From positions 12,022,716-12,086,715 of the forward strand of contig CP154954.1 of assembly GCA_039621445.1 (NCBI GenBank): a stretch of 64,000 nucleotides of DNA. The letters run 5' to 3'. The DNA comes from Euglena gracilis. Its lineage: Eukaryota > Euglenida > Euglenophyceae > Euglenales. Shown piece by piece: positions 1 to 10,099 of the stretch. Both the position numbers and the translations under genes were made by a program. How positions within the stretch are numbered: the stretch's first letter is position 1; the number at the start of each line of letters is the position of its first letter. A model generated the notes under the pieces. The model worked only from the letters and a program-made list of their open reading frames with translations, did no database searches and was not told the DNA's origin.

Positions 1-690
1 CCCCCCCCCCCCGCGACCCCAACACCCCCTAGGGACCCTCTCCTAACCTATAGGCTATTAACTTTTCGGGTCCGGAAATCAGGTCACATCGATAATCCGC
101 GGGGGCCCGAGCCTCCTCAGGGGGGGGGGGGCGGGGGGGGTCAGGGGGGTTTGGGGGGGGGGGTGGTAAGCTTCGCTCTTACTCTAAAGAGATAAGAGCT
201 CAGCGACCCAGGGTGTGACGTAGAGCTGAGCTCTTTGGAAGACCACCCCGGCTCGGCGGCCCGGCCCGGCCCGGCACGGCCCGGCCCGGCCGGCGGCCCG
301 GGCGGGCCGGGCCGGGCAAAGTCAATGGGTTGGCGGCCCAAAACGGGGAGCTGGCGGGTCGAAAAACGTTCATTTTTGGCTCGAAAACACTTTTTTCGCG
401 TCCGGGAGGTCAAAAAACATGGTTTTGGGCAAACTTTTTTTCGAATTTATTGAATTTGTTTGACTTTTTGACCCAAAATTGGCCAAGTCCACCGGCCAGT
501 GGGGCAGGTGGACCTGGGGGGGCCCGGGGGGGGGTCCGGGTCGGAAAATTTTTTTTCGCTCAAAAACACTTTTTTTGATGTTCTGAAGTGAAAGAAAGTA
601 TTTTTGAGCGAAAAAATTTTTTCAAAATTTTGGGTCCCGACCTGCCACCCGACCCCCCGTCGCCCAGCCGCCCTCACGCCGCCCGCTGGG
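1..690. other. GC-rich repeat-laden intergenic or intron DNA
   Basis: No supportable gene. It holds poly-C/poly-G runs, a GGCCCGGCCCGG-type block near 250-315 and stretches with alternating TTTTT and GGCCC. A segment near 30-60 (AGGGACCC...CTAACCTATAGGCTA) recurs as a direct, slightly diverged copy near 1522-1555, so 30-1555 may be one composite repeat. Confidence 0.6.
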
Positions 691-691
691 G

Positions 692-1410
692 TCCCCGAAT
701 ACCCAAAACTGGCCCAAAATCGCACAACCAGACCCCGGGAACCCCAAAAAACGGTCAACCCCTCCCCCCCCTGAACCTAATGATTGACCCCTGGTTTGGG
801 TCCCAACTCCCCGTCTAGCCCGAGATACGGCCAATATACGGTTTCGGGCCCAAACAGGCCCGAAATGGCCAAAACTGGCCCAAAACCCCAAAACTCTCGG
901 GCTAGGCGAGGAGTTGGCCCAAACCGCGCATACCGATCGATAGGGCGTCCAAAAGTTGTGGAGGGACGTCCTCTTTTCTTTTCCTCAACTCCACAGTGTT
1001 TTCGAGATATTTTGAATTTTTCGCTTTTTTGACCCCAGCCCGGCAGCCCTCGAACCCCTGCAGGGGTTCCCGAACATCCAAAAATGGCCCAAATTCGCAC
1101 AACCAGACCCCGGGAACCCCAAAAAACGGTCAAAACCCCCCTCTAAACCTAATGATTGACCCCCTGGTTTGGGTTCCAACTCCTCGTCTAGCCCGAGATA
1201 CGGGCAAATTACGGTTTCGGGCCCCAAATGGGCCCGAAACGGCCAGAACTGGCCAAACTGGCCCAAAACCACAAAACGGCCGTATCTCGGGCTAGGCGAG
1301 GAGTTGGCCCAAACCGCGCATACCGATCGATCGGGCGTCCCAAAGTTGTGGAATGAGGTACTCTTTACTTTTTCTCAACTCCACAGCGTTTTCGAGATAT
1401 TTTGAAATTA
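692..1410. repeat. Direct repeat of about 370 bp, two copies
   Basis: Two diverged copies lie at about 692-1030 and 1066-1410. Both contain, in order, GCACAACCAGACCCCGGGAA, ACCTAATGATTGACCCC, TAGCCCGAGATACGG, GGCGAGGAGTTGGCCC and GATATTTTGAA. In the second copy CCGAGATACGG at about 1192 is mirrored by CCGTATCTCGG at 1281, giving inverted arms of about 36 bp. Short related fragments (GGCGGGGAGTTGCGGG) recur at about 1480 and 51878. Confidence 0.8.
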
Positions 1411-1555
1411 TCGAATGACCCTGCAATTTTCCCGGAAAAAAAAACGGTAGACAACTTTTTTGCTCGGGCCATATCTCCGGACTGGCGGGGAGTTGCGGGT
1501 AAACTAAAGGCTCCTGAGATACTAGGGATCGTCCCCTAACCTATGGGCTACCCTC

Positions 1556-1925
1556 ACCCCCCCCCCCTAATTGCCCCCCCCCTAATTGGCTAATTGGGGG
1601 GTCCTTAAGGGAGGTCCATTAGCCAATTAGGGGGGGGGTTAGCCCAATTGGCCAATGGACGTTCCCTTGGCCTACTTTGGCCAATTTCGGCAAAGGCTCA
1701 GAAAACCTCCAAAAACGTCCGTTTCGAAAATGTGAAAAATTGCCGGATACGAAAAAGTCATGACCAATCCAAAAATGCACAAAAAATCGACCAATTTTGC
1801 ACACGTCAAAAAATATGGGGTCGGGGTCCTCGAGCCCCCCCCCCCCTAATTGTCCCCCCCCCTAATTGGCTAATTGGGGGTCTGAAGGAGCCCGGCCATT
1901 AGCCAAATAGGGGGGGGGGGTGAGG
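1556..1925. repeat. Paired poly-C palindromes
   Basis: Two similar imperfect palindromes (about 1556-1640 and 1845-1920) share CCCCCCTAATTGGCTAATT followed by an inverted CCATTAGCCAA. They may be the ends of one element or two copies of a small foldback element. The spacer shows no gene. Confidence 0.6.
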
Positions 1926-2499
1926 GTACCCTCCTCAAAGTGGCCACTTTCTTTTGGCGCCGAAGCAGAATTTGACCCCCCCCCCCAAATGTCCCGCTTC
2001 AGAGTGGCCGTTTTTGGGATTCCACGGGTGGCCATTTTGAGGTATACCATGCCCCCCCCCTCCAAGATGTTCACCCCGACCTATTTTCCCCGGGGACCCT
2101 TTGCGGCCTAATGGGAACAGTGTGGGGAAGTTCTTTCAAAAAAAGTGCTATGATAGTGAGCTGTCCCCGCATTGTGACCCCCCCCAGAACCACCAACCTT
2201 GACTTATAACCCCCCCAGAAAAACCGGGACGAATAACCGGCAACAAAATGCCGAAAAGCTTTTTGGCAATTTGCATGTGAACAAACGTCGTCAAAAACAC
2301 CACTGTTTGTCAATTTTTGTGGGGCGTTGGATTTTCACCCCCCCCCCCCCTGTTCCCACCAGGCCGTAAAGCTCCGGGGGGGGCGGGAATGGCTCTGAAC
2401 AACCATGTCCCCTCCCAAAGGTTTTCCCTTCAAAGGGGGGTGTCTCCCCGTTACCCCCCCCCCCCCCCCATGATCCCCCCCCGTGACCCCCCGTGACCC
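1926..2499. other. Repeat-rich DNA without a gene
   Basis: Short poly-C tracts and AT-rich sequence. A weak minus-strand reading frame at 2071-2313 has no recognisable motif, and I do not call it a gene. Confidence 0.5.
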
Positions 2500-2805
2500 G
2501 ACCTACGACCCTTTTCAGCCAAATTTTTACAGGAAGAAATTTGGCCAGTGATGCCTAATTTCATGATATTTTCAGGTAGATTCCTAATTTTGAAGCATGA
2601 ATTTTTCAAATTTGGGGTTGGTGATTTTTAATTTGGTGTCAAAATCCCAATTTTAGGTGTTGGGATTCCTAATTTATGGATTTTTCCCAAAAAAATTGTG
2701 CTCGGTGATTCCTAATTTGGCCACCAAAAATGCGGTGTTCCCCCCGTGATCCCCCCACCACGTGACCCCCCCCCCCGTGACCCCCGTGACCCGAACCACC
2801 CCAAG
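2500..2805. repeat. Dispersed repeat D, copy 1 (inverted relative to copy 2)
   Basis: This segment (GTGATGCCTAATTTC, TTTCAGGTAGATT, TTCCTAATTTGGCCACC, GTGACCCGAACCACC) is the reverse complement, with moderate divergence, of 7700-7800 plus 8017-8165. Copy 1 is contiguous. Copy 2 is interrupted by a separate element at 7844-8016. Confidence 0.75.
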
Positions 2806-3940
2806 CAAGTACAACGGAGCGTTGGCAGGGGGGGGGTCCCGAGTCAGGTTTTTTTTGCATTTTTGGCACCTTTTTTGCTGTACTGTCTCAACACCGGTGG
2901 CGGGGTCCTGGGGTCCCAACTGTACTGCCAACCCCCCCTCGAAAATCGGCCAAAAACCACGAAGGCGCCGGGAAAAAATTTTAAGGCCTTTTTTTGGTCT
3001 AAAAAGGCCATTTTTGGTGCCAAAATTTTCATCTGTCTCGGGGGGGTCAGCACCAGGGGGGGGGGTCCCAAAAATCCCAACTGTACAGGGGGGGGGGGGG
3101 AGGGGGGGTCCCCAAAAAACCCCAACTGTACTGCCGTCGCCCCAACAATGGTCTGGAAACATTTTGGTGGTGGGGCATTTTTTTTGGAAACACGTTGAAT
3201 GCCAATTTGATAATTTTGTTGATCACAATCAGTTGTAGAAAATTTCCCATTTTTTTAGGAGTCAAAGGGGTGAGCTGGGGGGGGGGGCAAGTTTTTGGAA
3301 ATAAAAAACCACTTGCTTAAAGTTTTTTGTAGCAAACACTTCACCCTGAGACACAAATTTTAAAAGCTTGTAAGGCACATGGACTCAGAACGGAGTTGGT
3401 GTCTTGCCAACGGATGAAACAAGAAAATGTTCATTGCATTTCACCACTGTGGTGCCCACAACGAGGTAGTGAGTGGCCGAGAAGCGAGATGGAATTTAAG
3501 CGCCAGAATTTTAGGTGTCCGCACAAGTTATTTTTTTGCCACCCTCAAACATCCTCCTCCAGACACCCTGATAATTTGTGTTTCGGAACAAAATTCTTCT
3601 TTTAATGTTGTGAGAACTGTGTTTTGAATCATCAAACCTGTACAAATTGAAAAAAATGAGTTGTGGCGAATGACAAAAATGACCCGAAATGGACTGACAT
3701 GGTTTGAAAAAATTGTTCGAAGAATGGCCCAACCATAACCCAAAATAGTCCAAACTGTAAGATATCCAAAAATGGTCGACTATCTCAAAAAACGGCCTGA
3801 AATGATTGAAAAACTGCCCGAAAATTTACCAAAAATGGTCACAACTCTTGAACCCAGCTCTGTCCATTTTGGATCTCATTGCGAACCTTCTTTGAGCAGT
3901 TTTTCAAACCTTTGGAGCTATGCAAAAGGGCGTTTGAAAT
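2806..3940. other. Gene-free stretch with repeated CCCAACTGTAC motifs
   Basis: The motif CCCAACTGTAC occurs near 2917, 3077 and 3121 among poly-G/poly-C tracts. The rest is AT-richer with no convincing exon. Overlapping reading frames here do not look coding. Confidence 0.5.
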
Positions 3941-3944
3941 TGTG

Positions 3945-4205
3945 TTCAGTCCACGATGTACAGCGTCGTGAAAAACTGTGTTTAGTCCACGTGTGCAGCG
4001 ACGATAAACGTGGACTGAACACGTTTGTTGACACTGCACACGTGGACTGAACACGTTTTATTGCACAAAAAATCGTGATCTGAACACGTTTATTGACACT
4101 GTAAACGTGGACTGAACACGGTTTCCTGCACAAAAAAATCGTGATCTGAACGCATTTATTGACATTGTACACGTGGACTGAACACATTTATCTGCCAAAA
4201 AAACT
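3945..4205. repeat. Tandem repeat, TGGACTGAACACG family
   Basis: About four degenerate units alternate CACGTGGACTGAACACG with TCGTGATCTGAACACG and TTATTGACACTGTA. A second, shorter array of the same family lies at 9848-10045. Confidence 0.75.
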
Positions 4206-4550
4206 GTGTTCACTACCCAAAGGGAACCGGACAGAAAGATCATCATACCAGATGATTGTTGAGTGTCTCCAAGGGTCGCCAACGACAGTGGGGGAGGAAT
4301 AGGGGAGGATATATGCAAACATATTGCAAACACCTCGTGGCTCGACGGCCAGGACACACTACGGACACACCGCATCACAAACATCCCAGGCATCTCCAGG
4401 GACGTTTGGGAGCACGGCGGAGGTCAGCGCACACAAAATGATAAGTGCCGTTCAGCTATTGAGGTAGGTGGTAGGGGGGTCCCAACCCCCCCCCCCACTA
4501 GGGGGGTAAGGTGGTAGGGTTTGGGTTTGGGTTTGCTTTGCCCTGCTGAA

Positions 4551-4589
4551 GCGCAGTGCCCACGGTCAGCAGACCCAGCATGAGCGCCA
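4551..4589 (+). CDS. Weak exon candidate next to a transposon
   Basis: A short open segment between a CTGAAG acceptor-like site and CAG|GTCAGC reads RSAHGQQTQHERQ. It is isolated, more than 9 kb from the first confident exon, and the opposite strand is equally open. Treat as a guess. Confidence 0.15.
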
Positions 4590-4609
4590 GGTCAGCTTCC
4601 GTGGGGCAC

Positions 4610-4912
4610 ACCCAGGGCAGGCTTCTTTTTAAGTCAGCAGCCCCCCCCCCCCCCCCCCGGGGGGGGGGGGGTTGGGTGGGTGGGTCCGGGCCGGACCCCC
4701 CCCGGGGGGGGGGGGTCCCGCGCCGGAGGCGCTGGGTATACCTTTTCGGTGCGAAGCGCCGAAAATTTTTGGAAATCGCCTTTAGCGGGCCCGATTTTTG
4801 GGGGGGTCCCGCCCCCCCCCCCCCCGAGGGGGGGTCCCGCGCCACCCTGGGTGGGTGGGGGGGACCCCCCCCCTCCCCCCCCGGGGGTCTTAAAAAGAAG
4901 CCTGACCCAGGG
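4610..4912. mobile_element. hAT-like MITE, copy 1
   Basis: The element proper is 4618-4904 (287 bp), with a perfect 16-bp terminal inverted repeat CAGGCTTCTTTTTAAG / CTTAAAAAGAAGCCTG. It is flanked by a perfect 8-bp target duplication ACCCAGGG (4610-4617, 4905-4912). The interior is GGGTGGGTCCGGGCC and poly-C/poly-G hairpins with a GGTGCGAAGCGCCGAAAATTT block that recurs in other copies. No transposase, so it is non-autonomous. An 8-bp duplication and CAGG ends fit the hAT superfamily; other 8-bp-TSD superfamilies remain possible. Confidence 0.88.
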
Positions 4913-5555
4913 CCCGGGCACACTTGAACACCGGAGCAGGAAACTTTGACATCCAGCAGCCCAGCAGCCCCAGCAGAAGGCTTTAAGGGAGGGGCGGAAG
5001 CATGCCCATGAGGGCAGGCCGAGGGATGGTACAATGTGCTGCTATTGGAATGACCCAGAAATTGGGGTGGGAACACCACTGCAGTGAGGGATTCACCCAG
5101 AAGGTCAAAGACTGAACCCCGAGAGGCCGCTGGATTGGGAGGAGAAAGCACCACAGAGTGGTCAGGCAGGCCCAGAAATTTGGAGGGAGAATGTTGGACA
5201 GTTGTTAGACTGGCCCATGGCGTTGATAGGTTGAAATTAAGCGGGGACAACACGCTGTTGGCAGACAAAAAAAAGCACAGAAAAATTTGTGGTTATGGGG
5301 CTGCCCAAGTTGACGGCTGCGCTGCGGGGAGGCAGCATGTGGCTGCAGGATCTGGACCAGGTCTCATGTCTTCCGTTGAAACTGTCAAGCTTTCTGCTTT
5401 GAACTCTTTTGGGCGTACGTGCGATGCCACCCTTGTGAAAACGAGCCTGGCTGTGACTTTCAGAATGTCCCTCGCGAGAATTTTTCAGTGGATCATTTTA
5501 CCAGAAAGCAGCGAATAAAAATTGTGCCGGCGCTGTTGCCCTGTGGGGGTGGCCT
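4913..5555. other. Unrecognised open region
   Basis: Intermediate-GC sequence open on + (5084-5518) and partly on minus (4913-5268). Neither translation shows a domain, and splice borders are unclear. I cannot say whether it is coding. Confidence 0.3.
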
Positions 5556-5559
5556 AGAC

Positions 5560-6762
5560 GTTCCGTTGGATGAACACCACAGACTGGTCGGACGGCCCCA
5601 GACGAAGTTCGGTTGGATGGACACCGCAGACTGGCTGCACAGCCCCAGATGAAGTTCGGTTCGATGAACACCGCAGACTGTTTGGATAGCCCCAGAAGGC
5701 GTTCCGTTCGACGAGCACCACAGACTGGTCGGACGGCCCCATAGGAAGTTCGGTTGGATGAACACCACAAACTTGTGGGATGGCCAGAAGACGTTCCGTT
5801 CGACGAACACCACAGACTGGTTGGACAGCCCCATAGGAAGTTCGGTTCGATGAACACCACAGACTGGTTGGACAGCCCCATAGGAAGTTCGGTTCGATGA
5901 ACACCACAGACTTGTTGGACGGCCCCACAGGAAGTTCGGGTCGATGAACACCACAGAATTGTTGGACAGCCCCAGACGAAGTTCGGCTCGATGAACACCA
6001 CAGACTGGTCGGACGGCACCAGAGGGCGTTCCGGTCGATGAACACCACAGACTGGTTGGACAGCCCCAGACGAAGGTCGGTTGGATGAACACCACAGACT
6101 GGTTGGACAGCCCCAGACGAAGGTCTGTTCGAAGTACACCACAGGCTGGTTTGACAGCCCCAGATGAAGTTCGGTTCGATGAACACCGCAGACTGGTTGG
6201 ACAGCCCCAGACGAAGGTCGGTTGGATGAACACCACAGACTGGTTGGACAGCCCCAGATGAAGGTCTGTTCGAAGTACACCACAGACTGGTTTGACAGCC
6301 CCAGACGAAGTTCGGCTCGATGAACACACCAGACTGGTTGGACAGCCCCAGACGAAGTTCGGTTGGATGAACACCACAGACTTGTTGGACAGCCCCAGTT
6401 GAAGTTCGGTTGGATGAACACCACAGACTGGTTGGACAGCCCCAGACGAAGGTCGGTTGGATGAACACCACAGACTGGTTGGACAGCCCCAGACGAAGGT
6501 CGGTTCGAAGTACACCACAGACTGGTTTGACAGCCCCAGATGAAGTTCGGTTCGATGAACACCGCAGACTGGTTGGACAGCCCCAGACGAAGGTCTGTTC
6601 GAAGTACACCACAGACTGGTTTGACAGCCCCAGACGAAGTTCGGCTCGATGAACACACCAGACTGGTTGGACAGCCCCAGACGAAGTTCGGTTGGATGAA
6701 CACCAGAGACTTGTTGGACAGCCCCAGTTGAAGTTCGGTTGGATGAACACCACAGACTGGTG
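5560..6762. repeat. 47-bp minisatellite, about 25 units
   Basis: The unit is roughly GATGAACACCACAGACTGG followed by TTGGACAGCCCCAGACGAAG and TTCGGTT, 47 bp. Because 47 is not a multiple of 3 and the unit lacks minus-strand stops, all three minus frames stay open for about 1.2-1.4 kb and give the same ~47-residue repeat. That openness comes from the repeat and does not show a gene. Higher-order similarity is visible: a block at about 6140-6330 resembles 6500-6690. Confidence 0.9.
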
Positions 6763-7200
6763 GGTAAGGTGGTAGGGGGGGGGGGTCTGGACCCCCCCCC
6801 CCAGATGTTGGGAGGGGGAGTCCGGACCCCCACCCCAGGTGCCAAAAATTGCAGAAAATTTTCTTCCGGCGCTGTGCGCAGGAAAATGAGCAAAAAACAC
6901 CCCTTTGCTCACTTTTGGACATAATGCCCATCTTTTGATGTGTTGGCGTTTTCCCCCCAAAAAATATTCAAAAAATTTCAAAAAATGAGCATTTTTGGTT
7001 TTGGGTTTTTTTAACCAATTTCGACCCGATTTCCGGCCCTTTGCCCGTCCATGGAATCGAAATTTTTCGGCCCCCCCTCAGTTTCGAGGTAGGAGGGGGG
7101 GGGGGTCCGACCCCCCCTCCGTGTCGGGGGGGGGGGGGTCCGACCCCCCCCCCAAGGCTTCCCATCCAACCCTGGTGCCGTTGGATGAGATACACGAAAC
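6763..7200. other. Poly-C/poly-G element remnants
   Basis: GGTAAGGTGGTAGGGGG followed by paired C and G runs (6763-6835) resembles 4460-4520. A second paired C/G block lies at 7085-7150. No gene seen. Confidence 0.5.
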
Positions 7201-7223
7201 GCAATGGTAAAACCAAGGCACAG

Positions 7224-7291
7224 TGCGTCGTTGGACATCCAAAATGCTTTTCTCCTGTACCGCGGCCACCACCGTAATCAATTCCTCCTTG
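7224..7291 (+). CDS. Exon candidate, upstream region
   Basis: Open segment between GCACAG and a strong donor CTTG|GTGAGA; it reads LDIQNAFLLYRGHHRNQF, loosely IQ-like. Phases 2 in, 1 out, which matches the next candidate. GC is lower than in the confident exons. Confidence 0.3.
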
Positions 7292-7345
7292 GTGAGAACG
7301 TTGTTGGATGGATGCCCCTTCCATCTAGCAGCTTCTCATCCAAAG

Positions 7346-7463
7346 CCTTCGCTGCCAGAGGGGCAAAGAAGGTTGTGAACTTGGAGAACTGAGAGACGGA
7401 GGAGGCCACGATTGGTGAACTGTTGCAATCTGACACCTTGTGCAAAAACACAAGGGGGTTCAG
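7346..7463 (+). pseudogene. Exon-like segment with in-frame TGA
   Basis: Starts after CCAAAG and ends at a strong donor TTCAG|GTACGT. The frame is protein-like on both sides (AARGAKKVVNLEN, then ETEEATIGELLQ) but contains one TGA at 7390. It could be a broken exon, two mis-joined exons, or chance; the minus strand is also open here. Confidence 0.25.
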
Positions 7464-7699
7464 GTACGTACGGAAAGTGGAGATTGGCATGGAATGCACC
7501 CGAAAACTGGTGCCAGCCCTCTCCGTTTGTACAGCAACGCATGCCAGCCGTCAGGGTTGACGTTTTTTTGTTTTTTTTAAAAAAAACAACAAAAAAACAT
7601 GTTTTTGTGGGGAAAAACACAAAAAACATGTTTTTTTTTGAAAAAGCAAAAATTGACCTTTTTCCTTGCGAAATCGCCATTTTTGAGGAAAATTTTTCG

Positions 7700-8165
7700 G
7701 GGGTGGTTCGGGTCACGGGGGGGGGGGGGGTCACGGGGAACATCACATTTTCGGTGGCCAAATTAGGAATCAACGAAAACGAATTTTTTTGGGGGAAAAT
7801 CCTTTTTAGGCTCCAAATTAGGAATCCCCAAACTTAAAATTAGTACCCCCCCCATATTGTCCCCCCCCCATATTGTCCCTCGGCCCCTGCCGACGGGGGG
7901 TTTTTTTGGCTCGGCCAATGAAATTCCTTTGGTACCCCCATATTGTCCCCCCCCCCCATATTGTCCGGTCGGGCCTCCCGGGGGGAGGTCGGTGGGACAA
8001 TAAGGGGGGGGGGTATTTTGACCCCAAATTTGGCATCACCACTCCAAATTTTGCAAAATTTATGCCTCAAAATTATTAATCTACCTGAATATTTTGTCAA
8101 ACTAGGCATCACTAGCCAAGTTATTTTTCAGAAAAAAAATGGGCCGAAAAGGGTCTCAGGTCGGG
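7700..8165. repeat. Dispersed repeat D, copy 2, interrupted
   Basis: Reverse complement of 2500-2805. The two halves (7700-7843 and 8017-8165) are separated by the element at 7844-8016, which is absent from copy 1. Confidence 0.75.
7844..8016. mobile_element. Small TIR element inserted in repeat D
   Basis: Begins TACCCCCCCCATATTGTCC and ends GGGACAATAAGGGGGGGGGG then TA, with extra internal CCATATTGTCC copies. It interrupts repeat D at AAAATTAG/TTTTGAC; copy 1 at about 2620-2635 preserves the corresponding unfilled site. Flanking TA may be the target duplication. Confidence 0.65.
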
Positions 8166-8275
8166 TCGGGGGGGGGGTCACAGGGGGGAACACCCCCTCT
8201 AAAGTTTTTTTTATGTGTGAAAGTGCTTCCAAATCTGTGTTTTCTGGTGCAAAAAATCATGCTTTCTGATACGAA

Positions 8276-8397
8276 AACTGTGTCCAGAACGCCGGTTCGG
8301 GCGTGAAGCCGTGTTCCAGAACGCCGGTTCGGGCGGCAGTCCGAACCGGCGTTCTGGAACACGGCTTCACGCCCGAACCGGCGTTCTGGACACAGTT
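8276..8397. repeat. Perfect 57-bp inverted repeat (hairpin)
   Basis: Arms 8276-8332 and 8341-8397 pair perfectly with an 8-nt loop. The arm contains two copies of CCAGAACGCCGGTTCGG separated by GCGTGAAGCCGTG. A related segment GCTTCACGCCCGAACCGG continues at 8424-8441. Confidence 0.92.
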
Positions 8398-8584
8398 GTT
8401 GAAACCGTGGATTAGGGGCTCTGGCTTCACGCCCGAACCGGCGTTCAAGGAATAAAGGCCAATTTCGCCCTAAATATCCAGTTTCTGAACATTTTTGGGC
8501 ATTTTTGGGATCCTTTGGGCTCATGGCCATGCCGATCGGCCGATTGAAGTTTTCATCCGTCTGATGCCAGGTTACCCATCAATC

Positions 8585-9090
8585 GAAAGGTTTTTTTTCA
8601 GAATTACGATTTGGAAAAAAATTTTGGTTGGACCACCCCTAGGTTTTTTCAGAATCACGGTTGGGAAATTTTGGCTGGACCCCCCCCAGATTTTTTCAGA
8701 TTTGCAATGCCGAATTTTCGGTTGGACCCCGCTGGTTTTTTTTTCTTCCAGAATTATGGTTGGGATTTGATCCCCCTTTTTTTCAGAATTCCGGTTCAGA
8801 AATTTTGGCTGGATTTCTTCACAAACACGGTTGAAATTTTTTTTTTGGCTGGAGCCCCCCCTAGGGTTTTTCAGAAGTACGGTTGGGAAATTTTGGCTGG
8901 CCCCCCCCCCCCCCCCGGGAATTTTTCAAAATTGTTGGGAAATGTTAATTACAGTTGGGAAATTTTGGTCCCCCTGGGTGTTTTCAAAATTGGTTGGACC
9001 CTCCCCTGGGTTTTTCAGAATTATGGTTAGGAAATTTTAGCTGGACCCCTTGGGTTTTTCAGAATTACGATTTTTGGACCCTTTTCGCAA
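8585..9090. repeat. Degenerate tandem repeat, GGTTGGGAAATTTTGG
   Basis: About eight imperfect units of 50-90 bp, each with TTTTTCAGAATTACGGTT, GGGAAATTTTGGCTGGACC and a C-run. Length varies because of the C-runs. Confidence 0.75.
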
Positions 9091-9351
9091 ATTCCAAAAT
9101 CCACTGTTCACCTGCCATGTTGCCCCTTGATCGATAACCCTTCTCTAGGGTTTTAGATGGCCTTAGATTTCAGGCCTGCTGCATGGTATTCTATTTCAGA
9201 AAATCCCCAGATTTGGCCAAATGGAAATTGTTGCACAAAATACCCCATTTCTGGCCAAATACCCCCCAAAAAGTGCTCAGATGTGATTGCCTCATGTCTA
9301 CAAACCATTTTGGACACTTTTTGGCACTTTTCATTTTCGGTCCCCAGGACG

Positions 9352-9518
9352 CCGTTTTCCCGCCCGAACCGGCGTTCTGGACACCGGTTCGGCGCAGAAA
9401 TTTCTGCGCCGAACCGGCGTCCTGGACAACGGCTCGGCGCAGAAATTTCTGCGCCGAACCAGCGTCCAGAACGCCGGTTCGGGCGTGAAGCCAGAGCCCC
9501 AATACACGGTTTCAACCC
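9352..9518. repeat. Compound palindrome cluster
   Basis: A perfect 34-bp palindrome (9384-9417; half-site CCGGTTCGGCGCAGAAA) is followed by a one-mismatch copy centred at 9445/9446. Outer arms CCCGAACCGGCGTTCTGGA and TCCAGAACGCCGGTTCGGG also pair. The right part (9470-9518) is the reverse complement of 8399-8446. Confidence 0.88.
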
Positions 9519-9847
9519 CAAAAAAAGACAAAAAAATGAATGCTGCAGAGATAAAAAATGAACTTTTTTCCAAAAAAACATTGCAAAAAAATTTACCCCA
9601 AACCCTCCATGACGTTTTTTTTATTAAAGAAACATGCTTTTTTTGTTTCAAAAAAAAAACAAGCCGTCAACCTTGCCAGCCGTTGCTGAGGAGTTGAGTA
9701 CAACTCCCGAGCATCAATTCACCAGCGTGCCCACCCACAAAAACAGTCATCCAACTTGGCGTGCTGTACCCCATGGGCTGCGCATACCCCGATGTATTCT
9801 GTAAAACAATTTAGGGCGGCCATTCGGTCCCAACAATAATCTTTTGC

Positions 9848-10090
9848 GCTTATTGACACTGTACACGTGGACTGAACACGTTTATCTGCCAAACATCCTG
9901 ATCTGAACACGTTTATTACCAATAAACGTGTTGCCCCATTTTTGTACATGTGTTCACCATTATTGCCATTTTTTGCGCGAATCACGTGGACTTGAACACG
10001 GTTTTTCACCTGACGCTGTACATTGTGTACTCTGAACATGGTTTCAAATGTGTGTCATGATCTGAAACCGCTTTTTCGGTGAAAAAGCAG
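9848..10090. repeat. Second TGGACTGAACACG array plus palindrome
   Basis: Diverged units of the 3945-4205 family, followed by GATCTGAAACCGCTTTTTC facing GAAAAAGCAGTTTCAGATC at about 10060-10098. Confidence 0.65.
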
Positions 10091-10099
10091 TTTCAGATC

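Noticed and set aside
235-1300. Pro/Gly/Arg-rich reading frames on both strands
   Set aside because: Produced by GGCCC and C-run composition; frames overlap on both strands and the region is repeated DNA.
5493-6981. Three overlapping minus-strand frames of about 470 aa
   Set aside because: All come from the 47-bp minisatellite; three equally open frames argue against selection for one protein.
7346-7463. Selenocysteine or recoded TGA
   Set aside because: No recognisable selenoprotein family or downstream insertion structure; a broken or chance exon is simpler.
8276-8397. CRISPR-like or rRNA-like structure
   Set aside because: The repeats form one hairpin without regularly spaced unique spacers, and nothing resembles rRNA or tRNA; the window is eukaryotic.
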